Notes: a model not told the origin generated them from the letters alone. DNA of 50,938 nucleotides from Aculops lycopersici (GCA_015350385.1 WNKI01000002.1:1042413-1093350), one strand, 5' to 3'; positions 22,365 through 33,770 are shown, counted from the first letter of the stretch. Program-made: numbers and translations.

Positions 22365-23619
22365 TTTCCTTCAAATAACCCTCCAAACTTTGGATTGCCG
22401 CTGAAGTTGGAATAAAAAAATGTGGACTCTTTCTGAGTAATCTTAAAACCCTGAAACTGTAATTGGGATCTTTGAATTTCTCTGCTTGCTTCTCGAGGGG
22501 GATCATAATGTATTTGTTGAGATCTGGAGTGTTGTTCAATTGTTTCTGTTTCATATTCCATAAGCGGCTCATATCCTGGCTTCCAATCACATGCATGTTG
22601 TAGGGTTTTGCATTTGATAATTCATCACTAACCTTTCTTCTCTTATGATATGTTCCTCTCATGTTTATCATATCGTCTTCATCTTCTGCACCCTGACTTT
22701 CATGTTCTAATTTCTTGGGCTCCTTACACTTTCCACTCTTCCATTTGCTCCAACATTCCTCCCGACGAAGCAATTTTCTTACGAGGTCTAGGAACTTGCG
22801 ACCCTCCTCTCGGTTTGGCATAGAATCCAGTAGTCCATAAATTCTTTTAACGGTGGTTGATAGCCAACTTAATTGCAGCTTGTCGAGAGTCATATGTTCA
22901 GGTCTGAGGTCTACCGGCATTTCCAGATACTGTAAAACTATCAAAATTTGTAGAAGAAAACTACGGCGCATGTATACATCATTGAACTGCAACATCAACG
23001 TCTTTGGATCTGTCATGTAGGGTTTTTTAAGATTCCAAACTTGGGTGCTTGTGGGCTTATTCTCCATACTAGCAATCAGGGTATCAGTGTAAGTTCTGAA
23101 GGTAAACCAGGAGCTTTTGTCGTAGAGTTGATTTGGATTGTATAAAAGCTGTTGAACTTTCCAAAATCGTTCATAAATTTTGTCGACATCCTCTTGTGGC
23201 GAAGATGCTTCGCTATCATCGTCGTCATCACTTATAGTTTCACCCTCTTCCATATCATGGTTAGAAAGTTTGGCTAGATCCTTATCCTTTGCTGTAGTTT
23301 GTTTTCTGATTCTATCTAAATGCTCCTTCACATCATGTGGCAGAGTCCTCTCACTTATATCGGATTTAAGATTAAGACTAGACTGGTCAAATAAATTTAA
23401 TACCTTAGCTAGAAATATGAGGACCCGACCTGCAAATATATGATGGGGTCCATCTTCCAATCGAGCCAACAATTCAATGCAAGTTCTTAGGATACCAAGT
23501 TTATCGGGTTGCTTTCCCTCTGCATAATGCTCTAGATTTGCTTCGATGTATTTCGTGAAAATTTGCTCACACTCCTCGATAGTGGAATAATACAATTGAC
23601 TCTCTTTCTCTTTGTCCAT
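22288..23619 (-). CDS. THOC1: THO complex subunit 1 (THOC1/HPR1), short form
   Basis: The 443-aa protein matches the middle of THOC1, a nuclear subunit of the THO/TREX complex that couples transcription to mRNA export. Recognisable stretches include FAGRVLIFLAKVLNLFDQSS, the acidic EEGETISDDDDDSEAS, KIYERFWKVQQLLYNP, RRSFLLQILIVLQYLEM, SRLWNMKQKQL and SFRVLRLLRKSPHFF. The human protein is about 657 aa. Compared with it, about 120 N-terminal residues and the C-terminal death domain are missing. The N-terminus could lie on an unseen upstream exon: ATATCTAG just before the ATG could be a splice acceptor. The C-terminus runs through a stop at 22288 inside the antisense BTG coding region, so the two coding sequences overlap tail to tail by 77 bp. 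Confidence 0.88.
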   Translation of the reverse strand: MDKEKESQLYYSTIEECEQIFTKYIEANLEHYAEGKQPDKLGILRTCIELLARLEDGPHHIFAGRVLIFLAKVLNLFDQSSLNLKSDISERTLPHDVKEHLDRIRKQTTAKDKDLAKLSNHDMEEGETISDDDDDSEASSPQEDVDKIYERFWKVQQLLYNPNQLYDKSSWFTFRTYTDTLIASMENKPTSTQVWNLKKPYMTDPKTLMLQFNDVYMRRSFLLQILIVLQYLEMPVDLRPEHMTLDKLQLSWLSTTVKRIYGLLDSMPNREEGRKFLDLVRKLLRREECWSKWKSGKCKEPKKLEHESQGAEDEDDMINMRGTYHKRRKVSDELSNAKPYNMHVIGSQDMSRLWNMKQKQLNNTPDLNKYIMIPLEKQAEKFKDPNYSFRVLRLLRKSPHFFIPTSAAIQSLEGYLKETTKNFGSLNSNQAVAKDSNNVNSAT

Positions 23620-24043
23620 ACTAGATATAATAATATATTGAGTAATAGAACAATCAAACTAGATTATATGTGATTGTAGAATAGAGATGATGTTTTCGAC
23701 ACATCTGATTAATCTCGAACGTGTGGTACGTTTTTCTGACAGGAGCATGGGAATGGCGTGGGACGTTTGTAAGTTTCACACACAGGATTTGGGCTCACTC
23801 GCCCGCCCCAATTTGCGTCTAGCGCGATGTCGGTGAGATTTAGGAAGCCGACACACCATCAGATTTGACTAGATGTAACTTTTGTTTCTAAAGATGAACA
23901 ACTTTCCAGTTGAAAATGGAATCTAAAATATAATACATGTATGAAGATCTACTTAGATATGTAGTGCATGGAACACCTTGAACCAATCTGATATGTCAGA
24001 CGACGTTTATTATTTCGCATTTGGAAGGTGAGTTCAAGAAGCT

Positions 24044-25051
24044 CTAACCTGCCGCTTGGTCATCCATTAGCATCTCTTCAGCAATGCCAACATGGAATGG
24101 GCCATTCTTGAAGTCAGCTCTCATTTTCAGGTAATCCTCCCCCTTGAATGCCCTAGATGCTGTATTTGATTTCACAAGAGTTTTTAGTATCTCGAATTTA
24201 GCCTCTTTGCTTTCCTTGCAAGTCTCAGAGGAGCGGTCTAGAATCCAGGTGACAAAATTTGGGTGGCTTGCGAGCTCCTTTTGGGCCCAAGGATGAACGG
24301 CAACTGCTGTTATAATCAACATTGCATTGATTCTAATCTCCATAAATGGAACCCGACATAGAGCCAACACTTGCGTGGTCATCCTATTCTCGCCCTCGAT
24401 TATTGTATGATAAAACTTCTCACTTAAATTGGCAGATTCCTCCTTTGGATCATCGTCATGCAATTCCAATAGGTCAAAAATACATCTCAAAGTTCTGCTT
24501 TTAAGTAGACTATCTGAACTGATAATCAGTTGGCCTAGTTTAGCCAGACTTTTGGATGCAAACTCTTGGTGATTATCGAGCACTTTGCGTGCGCTGTAAC
24601 CGCCTCGACCAATGGAGGCTATAATGTCAATCGCATAATCTACCATTTGTTTGTTTTCCGACTGACAATAATCACAAATTTTGTTCAATACTTGGGGATA
24701 TTTTGTCTCTAAATACTTGGGATCAATGCGATAGAAGAACTTGAGAGCGTGAGGAACAATGAGAGGATCGCTTTCATTTAAAAGGGTGATGAGTTTTGCT
24801 GGTACCTGTCGCTCTTCTAATATTGCTAGAGCTTGCGAGGAGCAAGCTAAATCGGCAACGAGTTGCAGACAGTTTACCTGGAACACAGGATCATCAGTTT
24901 TGTCCATATCCTTGATGAGTTCATCAATCTTCTTGATTGACTCATTGCTCAATGGATCCTTCGATCGGTTGGCCAATTCAACAACAGCCTCGTAATCGTT
25001 CACCTTATCAGCTCCAGCCTCCTGATCCAAACCTGTGTTGTCCACCTTCAT
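24044..25051 (-). CDS. PSMD5: 26S proteasome assembly chaperone PSMD5 (S5b), short form
   Basis: This is a 335-aa helical-repeat (HEAT/ARM-like) protein. The C-terminal third matches PSMD5 closely: MEIRINAMLIITAVAVHPWA followed by KELASHP, the DRSSETCKESKEAKFEILK block and YLKMRADFKNGPFHV. In the family it acts in the cytosol as a chaperone for assembly of the proteasome base (the Rpt1-Rpt2-Rpn1 module) and is not part of the mature proteasome. Human PSMD5 is about 504 aa; here roughly the first 160-170 residues are absent. The upstream gap to FLVCR is only 340 bp and shows no such exon, so this is either a genuinely short form or an incomplete model. TTTATT at 24006 is AATAAA on the coding strand, a likely poly(A) signal. 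Confidence 0.88.
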   Translation of the reverse strand: MKVDNTGLDQEAGADKVNDYEAVVELANRSKDPLSNESIKKIDELIKDMDKTDDPVFQVNCLQLVADLACSSQALAILEERQVPAKLITLLNESDPLIVPHALKFFYRIDPKYLETKYPQVLNKICDYCQSENKQMVDYAIDIIASIGRGGYSARKVLDNHQEFASKSLAKLGQLIISSDSLLKSRTLRCIFDLLELHDDDPKEESANLSEKFYHTIIEGENRMTTQVLALCRVPFMEIRINAMLIITAVAVHPWAQKELASHPNFVTWILDRSSETCKESKEAKFEILKTLVKSNTASRAFKGEDYLKMRADFKNGPFHVGIAEEMLMDDQAAG

Positions 25052-25391
25052 ATCGAATAGATGATATCTTTATTATTAACAAAAAGAGATTCGACTCTTG
25101 GGTTTGACTTTAATATATATGAATATATATATATACAAGGTAAGAAGCGGTTTGTCAAGATGGAAAATATAAATTTACATTAAGTTTGTTGTGATTTCGT
25201 CACACGCATGCAACGGGCAGCGATGCAAGCCGTTCACTTGAGCAAACCTCTTGATCGCTCATGTGCCGCTGCTCTCTTATCAGGTGAATTAAAATTAACT
25301 TGACCAGATCATCTAGTCTTGAATAAGCCTTTGATAATTGTTTTTGAATTGAAATCATTTATTGCGTCATGCAAGTTAAAAGACAAAACAT

Positions 25392-27131
25392 TCAACACTT
25401 CAGCTGCTCCTCTGCAACTGCCCTCTGTCTCTTGAGATCCGCTTTCATTAGAACTGTCAGCACCAAGCCAACAGCTAGGCAAACTGTCAGAAAGATATTG
25501 GCCCACAGATTTCCAATATAGTCGACCATGAATGATGAAACATAGGTTAATATTAATCCGAACACTTGAGCCGATAGATTCAACAAGCCGGCTGGTGTGT
25601 TGGCCGGATGGGGATAGGTGATCTCGGCGGCAAACTCGAAACCAAGTGGCAGGTATCCGGTCATAAAGTAGCCCAGCGTGATGGAAGCTAAATAGAGTAA
25701 CCAGACTAGATTTAGAAGCTCGAGGACTAGAGTGAATAGTACCATTGATACCAGTGAGAATAAGTAGATTAAAACGATGATTAATTTGTAAGCGTGAGTT
25801 CTATCCAAAATTTGTCCGCAAGTAACCGATCCAGCCATACCACTGACCACAATCAATAGTCCCATTCGGCCAGCCAAATCTGGTAAGTCAGGCCAAATAT
25901 TGAATACCATTTGATTGAGCACAGTGGAGACTGCATAGAAGACGCCAACATTAATACCGTAACTTAATATTAGATATCTAAAGTCGCTACTCTTACAGAG
26001 TTCCAAGATTGATGCGTATGCCTGTATCTTGGGTTGACTATCGTGCTCCTGAGCGGCATGTAGACTGGCTGATCCCGGCGGCTTTGGTGGTTTGTCTCGG
26101 AATGTTACAATGGATACTAGGCAAATAATAAACGAGACCCAAAAGACAACACGAGCCAAGAAATTTAAGTCGGCGCCAATAACCTCCTTACCTGCCTTAA
26201 TATCGCTCAAAACTAGAGGTGGAATTATAAAACCCAAGGCAATGCCAAGTTGGTTTCCAAAAACTCCAATTCCCGTTGCAGTGGAAACTTGATCGTCGGG
26301 AAACCAAACGGCGGCTAAAAGTGGAGGTATACTAATAATATATAGTTGCGATAGAGCAACTATAGTTTGTCCCAACATCATCCACCAGAATGCCGTCATT
26401 CCCGGCTCACCGCCAAGTTGCCACTTGATTAGAGAGCCAAGTGCCGTGCCGAAGGTTCCCAAGAGAACCGCCTTCCTCAGTCCAACTTGTTCAAGCATTA
26501 TACTTGCCTGAATAATAAATGGGATGTAGGTAATCATGTAAACCAATGAGGTCAGGTTGACTTGCAAATTGCTTGCACCATAGTAGTCCGAGATAACTGC
26601 AGTGATACTCGAGTACTCAATCCATTGAAAAGAGTTGATGGCCGAGTAGGCGCAAAATAAAGCCAAGATGAAGAATCTGCTCTTGTAAACGTGAATCTCT
26701 TCCAATGGTTGGTTGACATTTTCATTATTGTTGTTGTTGTTACTAATAATGCTGTTGGTGCCTTTGGTGCCACTAATGTTACTATTCCCATTGCCCCCGT
26801 CTGTCTTCTCCACAACTTTAGTCCTACTTCCGCCTTGACCCCGATCCTCCAACTCCACGGCGTTCTTCGGCGCGCCACTCTTGTTGGCCGCTTCAATCTT
26901 TGAACTCATTTGGCGAGTTTTTTTGTCGTAATTTGCAGTCACCTTGTTACTGTGCGCTAGCTCCTCTTTAGGTGCTCGTGAATCGATCTTATTGTTTTCC
27001 CCCGATTCTTGCGTAATCTTAATTACCGGCGACTCTTTAAGATTTCCGCTACTTTCCTCGCTAGTCGCTTGACTTTGACTCGCCTGCCTCTGGTGGTTGT
27101 CCATTTTGTTTTGTTCATCGGCTATCTTCAT
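25392..27131 (-). CDS. FLVCR-family major facilitator transporter (SLC49)
   Basis: This is a 579-aa, 12-helix major-facilitator protein encoded in one exon. It matches FLVCR1/2: YKSRFFILALFCAYSAINSF in helix 1, then QWIEYSSITAVISDYYG, GVFGNQLGIALGFIIPP in helix 5, and MTGYLPLGFEFAAEITYP near helix 10-11. Vertebrate FLVCR1/2 export or import haem and choline/ethanolamine at plasma or mitochondrial membranes; the substrate here is not determinable. About 150 N-terminal residues are hydrophilic and low complexity (Lys, Ser, Asn and Gly runs) and are expected to be cytosolic. The start ATG is preceded by a (TA)n run. TTTATT at 25358 is AATAAA on the coding strand. Human homologues are about 525-555 aa. 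Confidence 0.92.
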   Translation of the reverse strand: MKIADEQNKMDNHQRQASQSQATSEESSGNLKESPVIKITQESGENNKIDSRAPKEELAHSNKVTANYDKKTRQMSSKIEAANKSGAPKNAVELEDRGQGGSRTKVVEKTDGGNGNSNISGTKGTNSIISNNNNNNENVNQPLEEIHVYKSRFFILALFCAYSAINSFQWIEYSSITAVISDYYGASNLQVNLTSLVYMITYIPFIIQASIMLEQVGLRKAVLLGTFGTALGSLIKWQLGGEPGMTAFWWMMLGQTIVALSQLYIISIPPLLAAVWFPDDQVSTATGIGVFGNQLGIALGFIIPPLVLSDIKAGKEVIGADLNFLARVVFWVSFIICLVSIVTFRDKPPKPPGSASLHAAQEHDSQPKIQAYASILELCKSSDFRYLILSYGINVGVFYAVSTVLNQMVFNIWPDLPDLAGRMGLLIVVSGMAGSVTCGQILDRTHAYKLIIVLIYLFSLVSMVLFTLVLELLNLVWLLYLASITLGYFMTGYLPLGFEFAAEITYPHPANTPAGLLNLSAQVFGLILTYVSSFMVDYIGNLWANIFLTVCLAVGLVLTVLMKADLKRQRAVAEEQLKC

Positions 27132-27148
27132 TCAAATACTACGATTGG

Positions 27149-27149
<1 letters not shown>

Positions 27150-27175
<26 letters not shown>
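27150..27175 (+). repeat. (TA)n microsatellite upstream of the FLVCR-family gene
   Basis: About 12 TA units lie 20 bp before the start codon of the minus-strand gene. The tract could contribute TATA-like promoter sequence, or it may be plain simple repeat. Confidence 0.8.
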
Positions 27176-27179
<4 letters not shown>

Positions 27180-30100
27180 TTAATTTTTGACAAATCTTAT
27201 AACTGCTCTGCTTACTTATTAATAATTTAAAGTGATGATGATTCATGAAATAGAGAGCAGTCAAATTCACAACCTTACGTTTCCCCTCGCCGCGAAACTA
27301 AACTAGTTTGCCACACTCAACTAGTAACACTAGTACTCGACTAATCAACTGCCATGGTGTTGGCTATCCTCTGCCACTGTCTCAACAAATAGTTGCGATG
27401 ACCTCAAGTCAAATTAAATTTTTATTTTTCTGAGATTCAAATTGATTGAGACAGTGGTTTGTTTATAATCAAAGTCGTCTGTTTGGTTTCTCTAAGCAGA
27501 CGACTAAATTCTTACTCAAAATGTAACTGAGGAACAACGCGCGACGAGTTGAGAATTTGAGTGCCATAATGAAAGCACAGGCAATTGGCAAATGTCAGTG
27601 GTGGGATGGCGAGGCTGGAGTCGCTAGGTACCCGGAGCGCCTAGCGCAGCCGCGGGCGCTGCGTCGTCCAGTGTATAAGCCATGTGGGAGCTCCCACTCA
27701 AACTTGGCTCATAACACACATGCACGACTGCAGATGTTCTCCTCCGCTCGCCCACTCGCTCCAGCACACAACTTCTCGGCTCGCTCACTGACGAACATTG
27801 CTAGACAGGCTTCGCGCGTCAAGCTAACTATCTAGCCCCTCCCGCCTGCTCACAATGCCAAGATCTTAGGGCCTCCGATGTCTAGCGTTTCCGGTAGTCG
27901 CAGACACAGTACATGAAGTAAGCTGGTAGCACGAGCAGTAGAATTTCATTACTTTTCAACTTAATTTATCTGCGCTTGAGCGCCAGTAAATTTTGAGCTC
28001 AAAACTGTGCTCCAAGGTGGTAACTCCCCCATAATCTGCACGTGCTCCTCCAATTGGACCACCTCTATACTTTTTGTTCAGCCACCACCAAGCTCCATCT
28101 ACTTTCGTGCTCAGTGCCACAAGATTTATGTCTTGCGGTTGGGACTTGCGCTTCCATTGTTTTTGAGGATTTTTCCCAATATAAAGTAGTACACATTTTG
28201 GCGTTCAATACGATGGTGGTTGTGGATTGTTGTATCCACAGTGGCGCTTACGTTGAGAGTAATGGCAAGCGGAAAGAAAGAAAACGATTCCCTCTACAGA
28301 GCTCCTCCGGTATCCCGAGGAGAGATTAGAGTAAATCCCCGATGATCATCTAGTGAGCTTCACCTTTCTACAATACCATCACTTTAACGATCACCGCGTG
28401 TTCCTCTGGTGCAAATTAAATTTCGTTCTCATTGAAGTTAACCATCTCTCGAGCTTGATGTATCGTCACTAACTGCAAACTTGAGAGACTGTTATTTGCA
28501 GAAGAATTTCCATGGCGCTTGTGGCTTGCGCAATGCAACACTCTTGGATTGACCTCCCCCCCCCCAATATGGCCCCTGTTGTTCTCTTTGCGAATATTCA
28601 AAACCCAAGTCTCATAGTATTAGCCTTTAATGCGACGATGACATGAGAGCAAATAGAATTGTGCATTATCAAATCTTCAACGAGACGGAATGCAACTGAC
28701 CAACGAATCTCAGGTACCTCGTTCATCAATGGCGCAGCTCCTTGGATAAATTTAAAAAGATTTAATTCTAGCGACTGGTTATGAACCTACGATGGGTGTC
28801 AGATGAATGCTGTGAAATTATATCTTGTCTCGAAGAGTCGAAAAATTTTCGTGCATTATCTCAGCAATTTAATGTCAAGAAGTCTTACGAAAAGTGTCAA
28901 TTGACATGAAAGGCGACAGATGGCAGTTGTGGTGAAGGTAATGTTTTTGTGCCAACTCCCGCTTGCGATTAGTCTTGTCGACTTACGATGTCTATCTGTT
29001 TTTCTACTTACTTGTTTACACAAAGTAAGGGTGATATAAATGGTTGGGTAAACTTGGAAAATTTGCAGAATGGCAAGGGTGCGACGGCAGAGAGCCCGAG
29101 CCCTGGGCGAAAAATAAACAGGTTGCCTATCTCCATCTGTGCCTCTGTGCGATTATCTCGTTTAGATTCTCGTTGTATGCAAATGCCTCGATGGTTTTCA
29201 GCCTTTCAGCTTCAAGCTGAGGATAAAAATGACACCGACTGAGTTAGAACACCTCCAACTTGTAAGAATAACTTGCCGCAGGGGGGAGGATTTAATGGCA
29301 ACTCGAGACAAGGAGGAAAACAGAGTTGTCATTCTGAAGCCGCGAAATAACAACACGCGACGGCCACAAATAGCGCCGACACCTGTAATCCAATCGGGTT
29401 GCGTGTCCGTCGGGAGCAATGTGAGAGAGATCCTATCATCGTGTATTGCAATAGTGTTCACAGTGATGACATTTTTCCCCTAATTTTGCCAGGTATCCCA
29501 CATAATATGGCCACTGTTCGCCTCGTCAATTGCAATTTCTCGACTCCAATCTAATCAGCGCGATATAAGAGATTGGTATGATTTGAAGCGAAAGTTTCAT
29601 TCCAATTTCAACAGGTGGCTGACGCGCAACAATCTGTTGGTATGTCATCATGTGCTCAAAGTGAGTTTGTAAGCTGAATAAATTTGCAATCGATTGCGAC
29701 TTTGAGGGCCACTTGAATGAGTCTTTTTATTGACACAAGAGCTTTCGGCTTCATACGCTTCTTCTTCTGCTTCTTTTTCTACAAATTGGAATAAAAGTTA
29801 ACCAAAAAATCTAGCGACGAGCAACCAAACGCCGAGTTCAAGGCGACGAGCGGACAGTTTGAGTTTCAAACCCTGATTTGGTTGGCTAACTTGCTAGCTA
29901 CAGGCTGCAGTTAGTCAGTCGCGTACAACATTACGTCACGCCGCGCACAGGATATGGGTTGCACGTTGTGCGCGCCGCCTCTCCAAATCTCGCCCCGTCG
30001 GCCGAATCCAATCAACAGGTTGGCTCAAATTGAGGAGCGACCAGCCGCGACGCTTACGTAATGAGCACAACGAGAGTAGAAGTGTGAATCAAGTGCTCTC

Positions 30101-31863
30101 TCATTGTGTGAGAAGAAAGCTCTCTCTCTCTCTCCCTCCCTCATTCTCCTTCTATCTGCCACTTAATTTTCAAGCGTCTTCTTCCTGACTGCAAGTGGTT
30201 GTTGTTAGTCATTATTGCTGTTGCAACTAATGAGTTAGTTGAGTTGCTGCATAGAATCTTGCCAGCGGCAAGATGGCGACGAGACAAGGGAAGAGCTCCT
30301 TTGTGCAACCATTGGCTAGCTACCTGATGCCGACTGGATGCGTCGGTTCACAGGTGCACTTGCCACTTAAAGACTCTCACGAGTCTATCACTATCTCTAT
30401 CAATAGTGACGAAGACGACGCAGTCGATTGGTACCACTACAAGCAGCGAGCGTTAAGAGGTGCCACTTTAAGTGTCTCGCTATCTCTTGTGATCACTGAC
30501 AGCCGACGGGACGACGTCGAGTTGCCTCTTGGGAATTTTGCGCTTTAGCTTCCGATCAAAAGTGTTAATCTTTCCTCCTCTGATTCGTATAACCAATCGG
30601 CGAGTCTACTTATCGCCGAGCTCATGAATCATCATCGTAAAACATTGGCAAAGAGCGAGATGAGTGAAGCCATTTACGCCCGATCAAACTTTAAAGCAAA
30701 CTCAATCAACAAGAGAGTAAGAGACAGAGACAGAGACCGATAACGAGAGACTTGTGTTATATTTCGCTTGAGTTTCAAGAGCTGGAGCACAAAAAGGGAG
30801 CTGGACTAGATGAAAGAGATGGAATTGAAGAAACAAAATTAGCAGAAATCACCTTGAACTCAAACTTCAAATAAGCAATCCGCCAGCCGACCAACTAACC
30901 AACCAAAGCAGGAGAACGATGAATACCCGGCAACCCAAATTTACCTGAGCAACACGCAAGTTTCGCTCGCCAAGCTCAAAACTCTACCCTCCGATTATCC
31001 GGCAAGTTGGCCGCTTGGCGCCGAATTGAAAAGGCAACAAGTGGTCGATATTCTGAGTGCTGTTAACTCTCTACAGTGCGCAAGAGAGAACAGGTAGCGG
31101 TGAGTTCTGCTCAAGCAGTTAGTTGAGTCCTCTAGCAACTTGAGTTCTTCTCTCTCTCTCTCCCTCTCTCTTGTGCCATTGAGATTCTAGCTGCTCGTTG
31201 TGTGCCATCTCGCCTTTTTACCCCCAAGTTGCGCTTTCCAGCCACCAACCTGAGCAACTAACTCGTTGGTTAGATTGCAAATACCAACGCGAAGCGCATG
31301 ATCGAGAAGTAGTCGTCTTTTCGCGTCGCAAGTCTCTCTCGGCACAAGGAACAAGTTGCAAAATTTGCTCGAGCTTGCTTAGCTTCATCTCGATCGCGTC
31401 ATCATCATTCTCGTCGCCACTTCTTCTTACAAGTTTTTTCAAGTATCTCCAACAACGAAAGAGATCGAGAGATTCAAGTTCAGGTGCGGAACCGATGGCG
31501 ATCCCAATATTAGCAGAAGTGGTTTGTTCCGTTACAGTCGAGCCATTAGCTGTTCCGTTTTTCCGCCGGCACAGCAAGTAGAAAGATCTTGAACCTCTAG
31601 TTACCACTACTATTAGTGTCCACCTAGTTGCTCGTATAATTTATTTGAGTTGATATTATCGAGCTAATTAGGATTATCAAAATTTCAACCATCATTATTA
31701 AATAATTTCAAACCAGAACAGAGACGATCAAACTAATCGACGGATTTTCAAGTAGCCTGTTCCGCTAGTAGCAAGATAGAAGAAAGTTTATTTATTAAAA
31801 ATTTTAAGCCACAAGAAATTTCAAGAGTTTGGAGAAGGAAATACACAATTTTAGAAAGACAAG
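27176..31863. other. Long gene-poor interval between divergent FLVCR and Spot14 genes
   Basis: I find no recognisable coding gene in these 4.7 kb. It lies between two genes transcribed away from each other, so it should hold both promoters. CT-rich runs occur near 30121-30145 and 31147-31172. The part from about 30000 to 31860 looks like a leader region for the Spot14-like gene. A 91-codon open frame from ATG 30273 to 30548 has a good start context but no similarity I know, so I do not call it a gene. Confidence 0.5.
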
Positions 31864-33588
31864 ATGCCAAATACAAGATTAAGAAGGAACTCGGTGGTCG
31901 ATATGCTGTCAAAGGTGCACGTGAATCGGGGTAGTTTGTTGAAGAGCATTGAAAATCTATTAAAGACCATCGAGTTGAGTGAGTCGGCCGTGATGGTTCC
32001 AACTTTGCTCAGGGACAAATGCGAGTTCGACGCTTGGGAATTGCTCTTTGTGGCCAAGATATTGAAAGCATCAATCTTGGGACACAACGATTTGGTCGAG
32101 TTTTACATGACTCACATGAGCCACTCGGCGGTGGCGGCAGCCCACCAGCAGCAGCAGCATCTACAAAACGGATCAATTCCAAACACTCCAACAAGTGGCA
32201 CCAACAGCATCAACGGGTTTATGAATGGAGACATCTCGTCGAGTCCAATCAACTCGCCTGGAGGAAATGGAAATCTTAGGCGTCTGGCAACAAGCCCGTC
32301 GCTTTCGGTGGCCAGCTCGCTGAGTTCCGTGTCAACCAGTGGTGATGGCAATGGCCACTGCACTAGTAACAGTAACGGCAACATCAATGGCAGAGTCAAT
32401 CTGGCGGCAGGTCAGATGCAACAGCAGCAGCAGCAGCAACCGCAACAACATGTGACTGTTGCGGCAGGAGCAAACTCGAGTTCAGGATCAAAGTCGCACT
32501 CCTCCGCCGCCAGCTGGGTGACCGCAAACCAAACTGCGCCCAGCTTGTCGGCTGGATCGGCCGGATCCTCGTTCAGCAACTCGCTCAATGGATTCCAATT
32601 AAACGAAAGCCAATCGAGCTCCTCTTCGACTTCCTCGGGCGGCAATGGCGTTAGCATGCTTGCAAATCCACAAACGGGTTGTGTGCCGGATGGCAGCAAC
32701 CATAACCATGAGAGCAACAAATCAACTCCATCTTCAGTTGTGTCAACAAACACGATCGAGCCACAAACGCAACCACTTTTAAACCAACAACAATTGCAAC
32801 AACAGCCCAGCTTGCCAAGACACCAGGAGTCGAGTGACACGAGCGCCTTGTTGGCGGCAAGACCGTTGCTGATGCGCCAGGCGCAGCCGCCTAGTTTGCT
32901 CCAATTGACCACAACAAACAATCACATCAACAGTGTGGTCGCTGGGTTCACGGATAAAAACTTGGAAAATCTAACGAATCAACTAACTTCATTGGCGTTC
33001 ACAAATGGCGGAACAAATGGCTCTCTGAACAGCAACCACATGTTGAATAACAGCTCCTCTCTCGACAGCACTCTATCCATCTCAACCACTGTGGCTAATC
33101 AGGCACTGTCGCCGAGTTCAACAATCGCCTCGACCGTAGCAACAACAGCCGTTGCGGGGTCCGCGAATGGAGTTAATCAGTTGAATGGAGCGGACAGCGG
33201 TAATATCAGTATCGCAACAACAACACCAACACCAACAAATACCACTTGTGTCAATGGAGTCCAAAGCTACAGCAACCACCACCGACATAATCACCACCAC
33301 GCCGAGCTAAAGACAAGTCGCTCTGCTGGCTGCCTATTCCGAGTAAACTCGTCCGGCGCCTCGAGCCCGCGAACTCCATTGGCCCAGACCCCGACTACCC
33401 CATATCCGCAGGCTGAAACTCTAGCCAACAACCAGTCGCTGGCAAATGGATTGTTGGCCGCGGATCCCGGGGCGCCCGTCAAGTTGCTGTTGCAAATTGA
33501 GCAGCTGAAATCAAGCATAAACCATGTGACAAAGTTGCTTGAAAGCGTCGTCGAACTTTACAAGAAGTCGATCGACAATATAGCCTAA
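31864..33588 (+). CDS. Spot14/MID1IP1-family protein, enlarged by a low-complexity insert
   Basis: The 574-aa protein matches the Spot14 (THRSP/MID1IP1) family at both ends. The N-terminal part contains VNRGSLLKSIENLLKTIELS and VMVPTLLRD (about residues 18-50), the family signature, then a helix ELLFVAKILKASILG. The C-terminal helix LLLQIEQLKSSINHVTKLLE (about 540-560) matches the family's last helix. Family members are cytosolic or nuclear regulators of lipogenesis, and MID1IP1 promotes acetyl-CoA carboxylase polymerisation. The vertebrate proteins are about 150-185 aa; here about 400 residues rich in Ser, Asn, Gln and Thr are inserted between the two conserved parts. There is no intron in the frame. 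A broken partial copy lies at 46625-47460, and both copies sit beside lipase genes. Confidence 0.85.
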   Translation: MPNTRLRRNSVVDMLSKVHVNRGSLLKSIENLLKTIELSESAVMVPTLLRDKCEFDAWELLFVAKILKASILGHNDLVEFYMTHMSHSAVAAAHQQQQHLQNGSIPNTPTSGTNSINGFMNGDISSSPINSPGGNGNLRRLATSPSLSVASSLSSVSTSGDGNGHCTSNSNGNINGRVNLAAGQMQQQQQQQPQQHVTVAAGANSSSGSKSHSSAASWVTANQTAPSLSAGSAGSSFSNSLNGFQLNESQSSSSSTSSGGNGVSMLANPQTGCVPDGSNHNHESNKSTPSSVVSTNTIEPQTQPLLNQQQLQQQPSLPRHQESSDTSALLAARPLLMRQAQPPSLLQLTTTNNHINSVVAGFTDKNLENLTNQLTSLAFTNGGTNGSLNSNHMLNNSSSLDSTLSISTTVANQALSPSSTIASTVATTAVAGSANGVNQLNGADSGNISIATTTPTPTNTTCVNGVQSYSNHHRHNHHHAELKTSRSAGCLFRVNSSGASSPRTPLAQTPTTPYPQAETLANNQSLANGLLAADPGAPVKLLLQIEQLKSSINHVTKLLESVVELYKKSIDNIA

Positions 33589-33770
33589 AATGCAAATCAG
33601 TGAAAGAGAGTGTATCTGTGTGTCATAGGTGTAATATATACATATATGTTGAATCACGAGTCATATCAATTCCGTTTCTTGAATTTTTTTCATTTTTCTC
33701 GAGTAAAAAAGTTGCAGCTAACACGTCGACTAAATATACTAACACAAGTACTTCAAAACCCGACTTCTAG

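Noticed and set aside
24044..25051. HspBP1/Fes1-type Hsp70 exchange factor
   Set aside because: The armadillo-like repeats are similar in style, but the C-terminal signature (HPWAQKEL, DRSSETCKESKEAKFEILK) is that of PSMD5.
27557..27835. A 92-codon frame upstream of the FLVCR-family gene
   Set aside because: No similarity or splice context; composition fits non-coding DNA.
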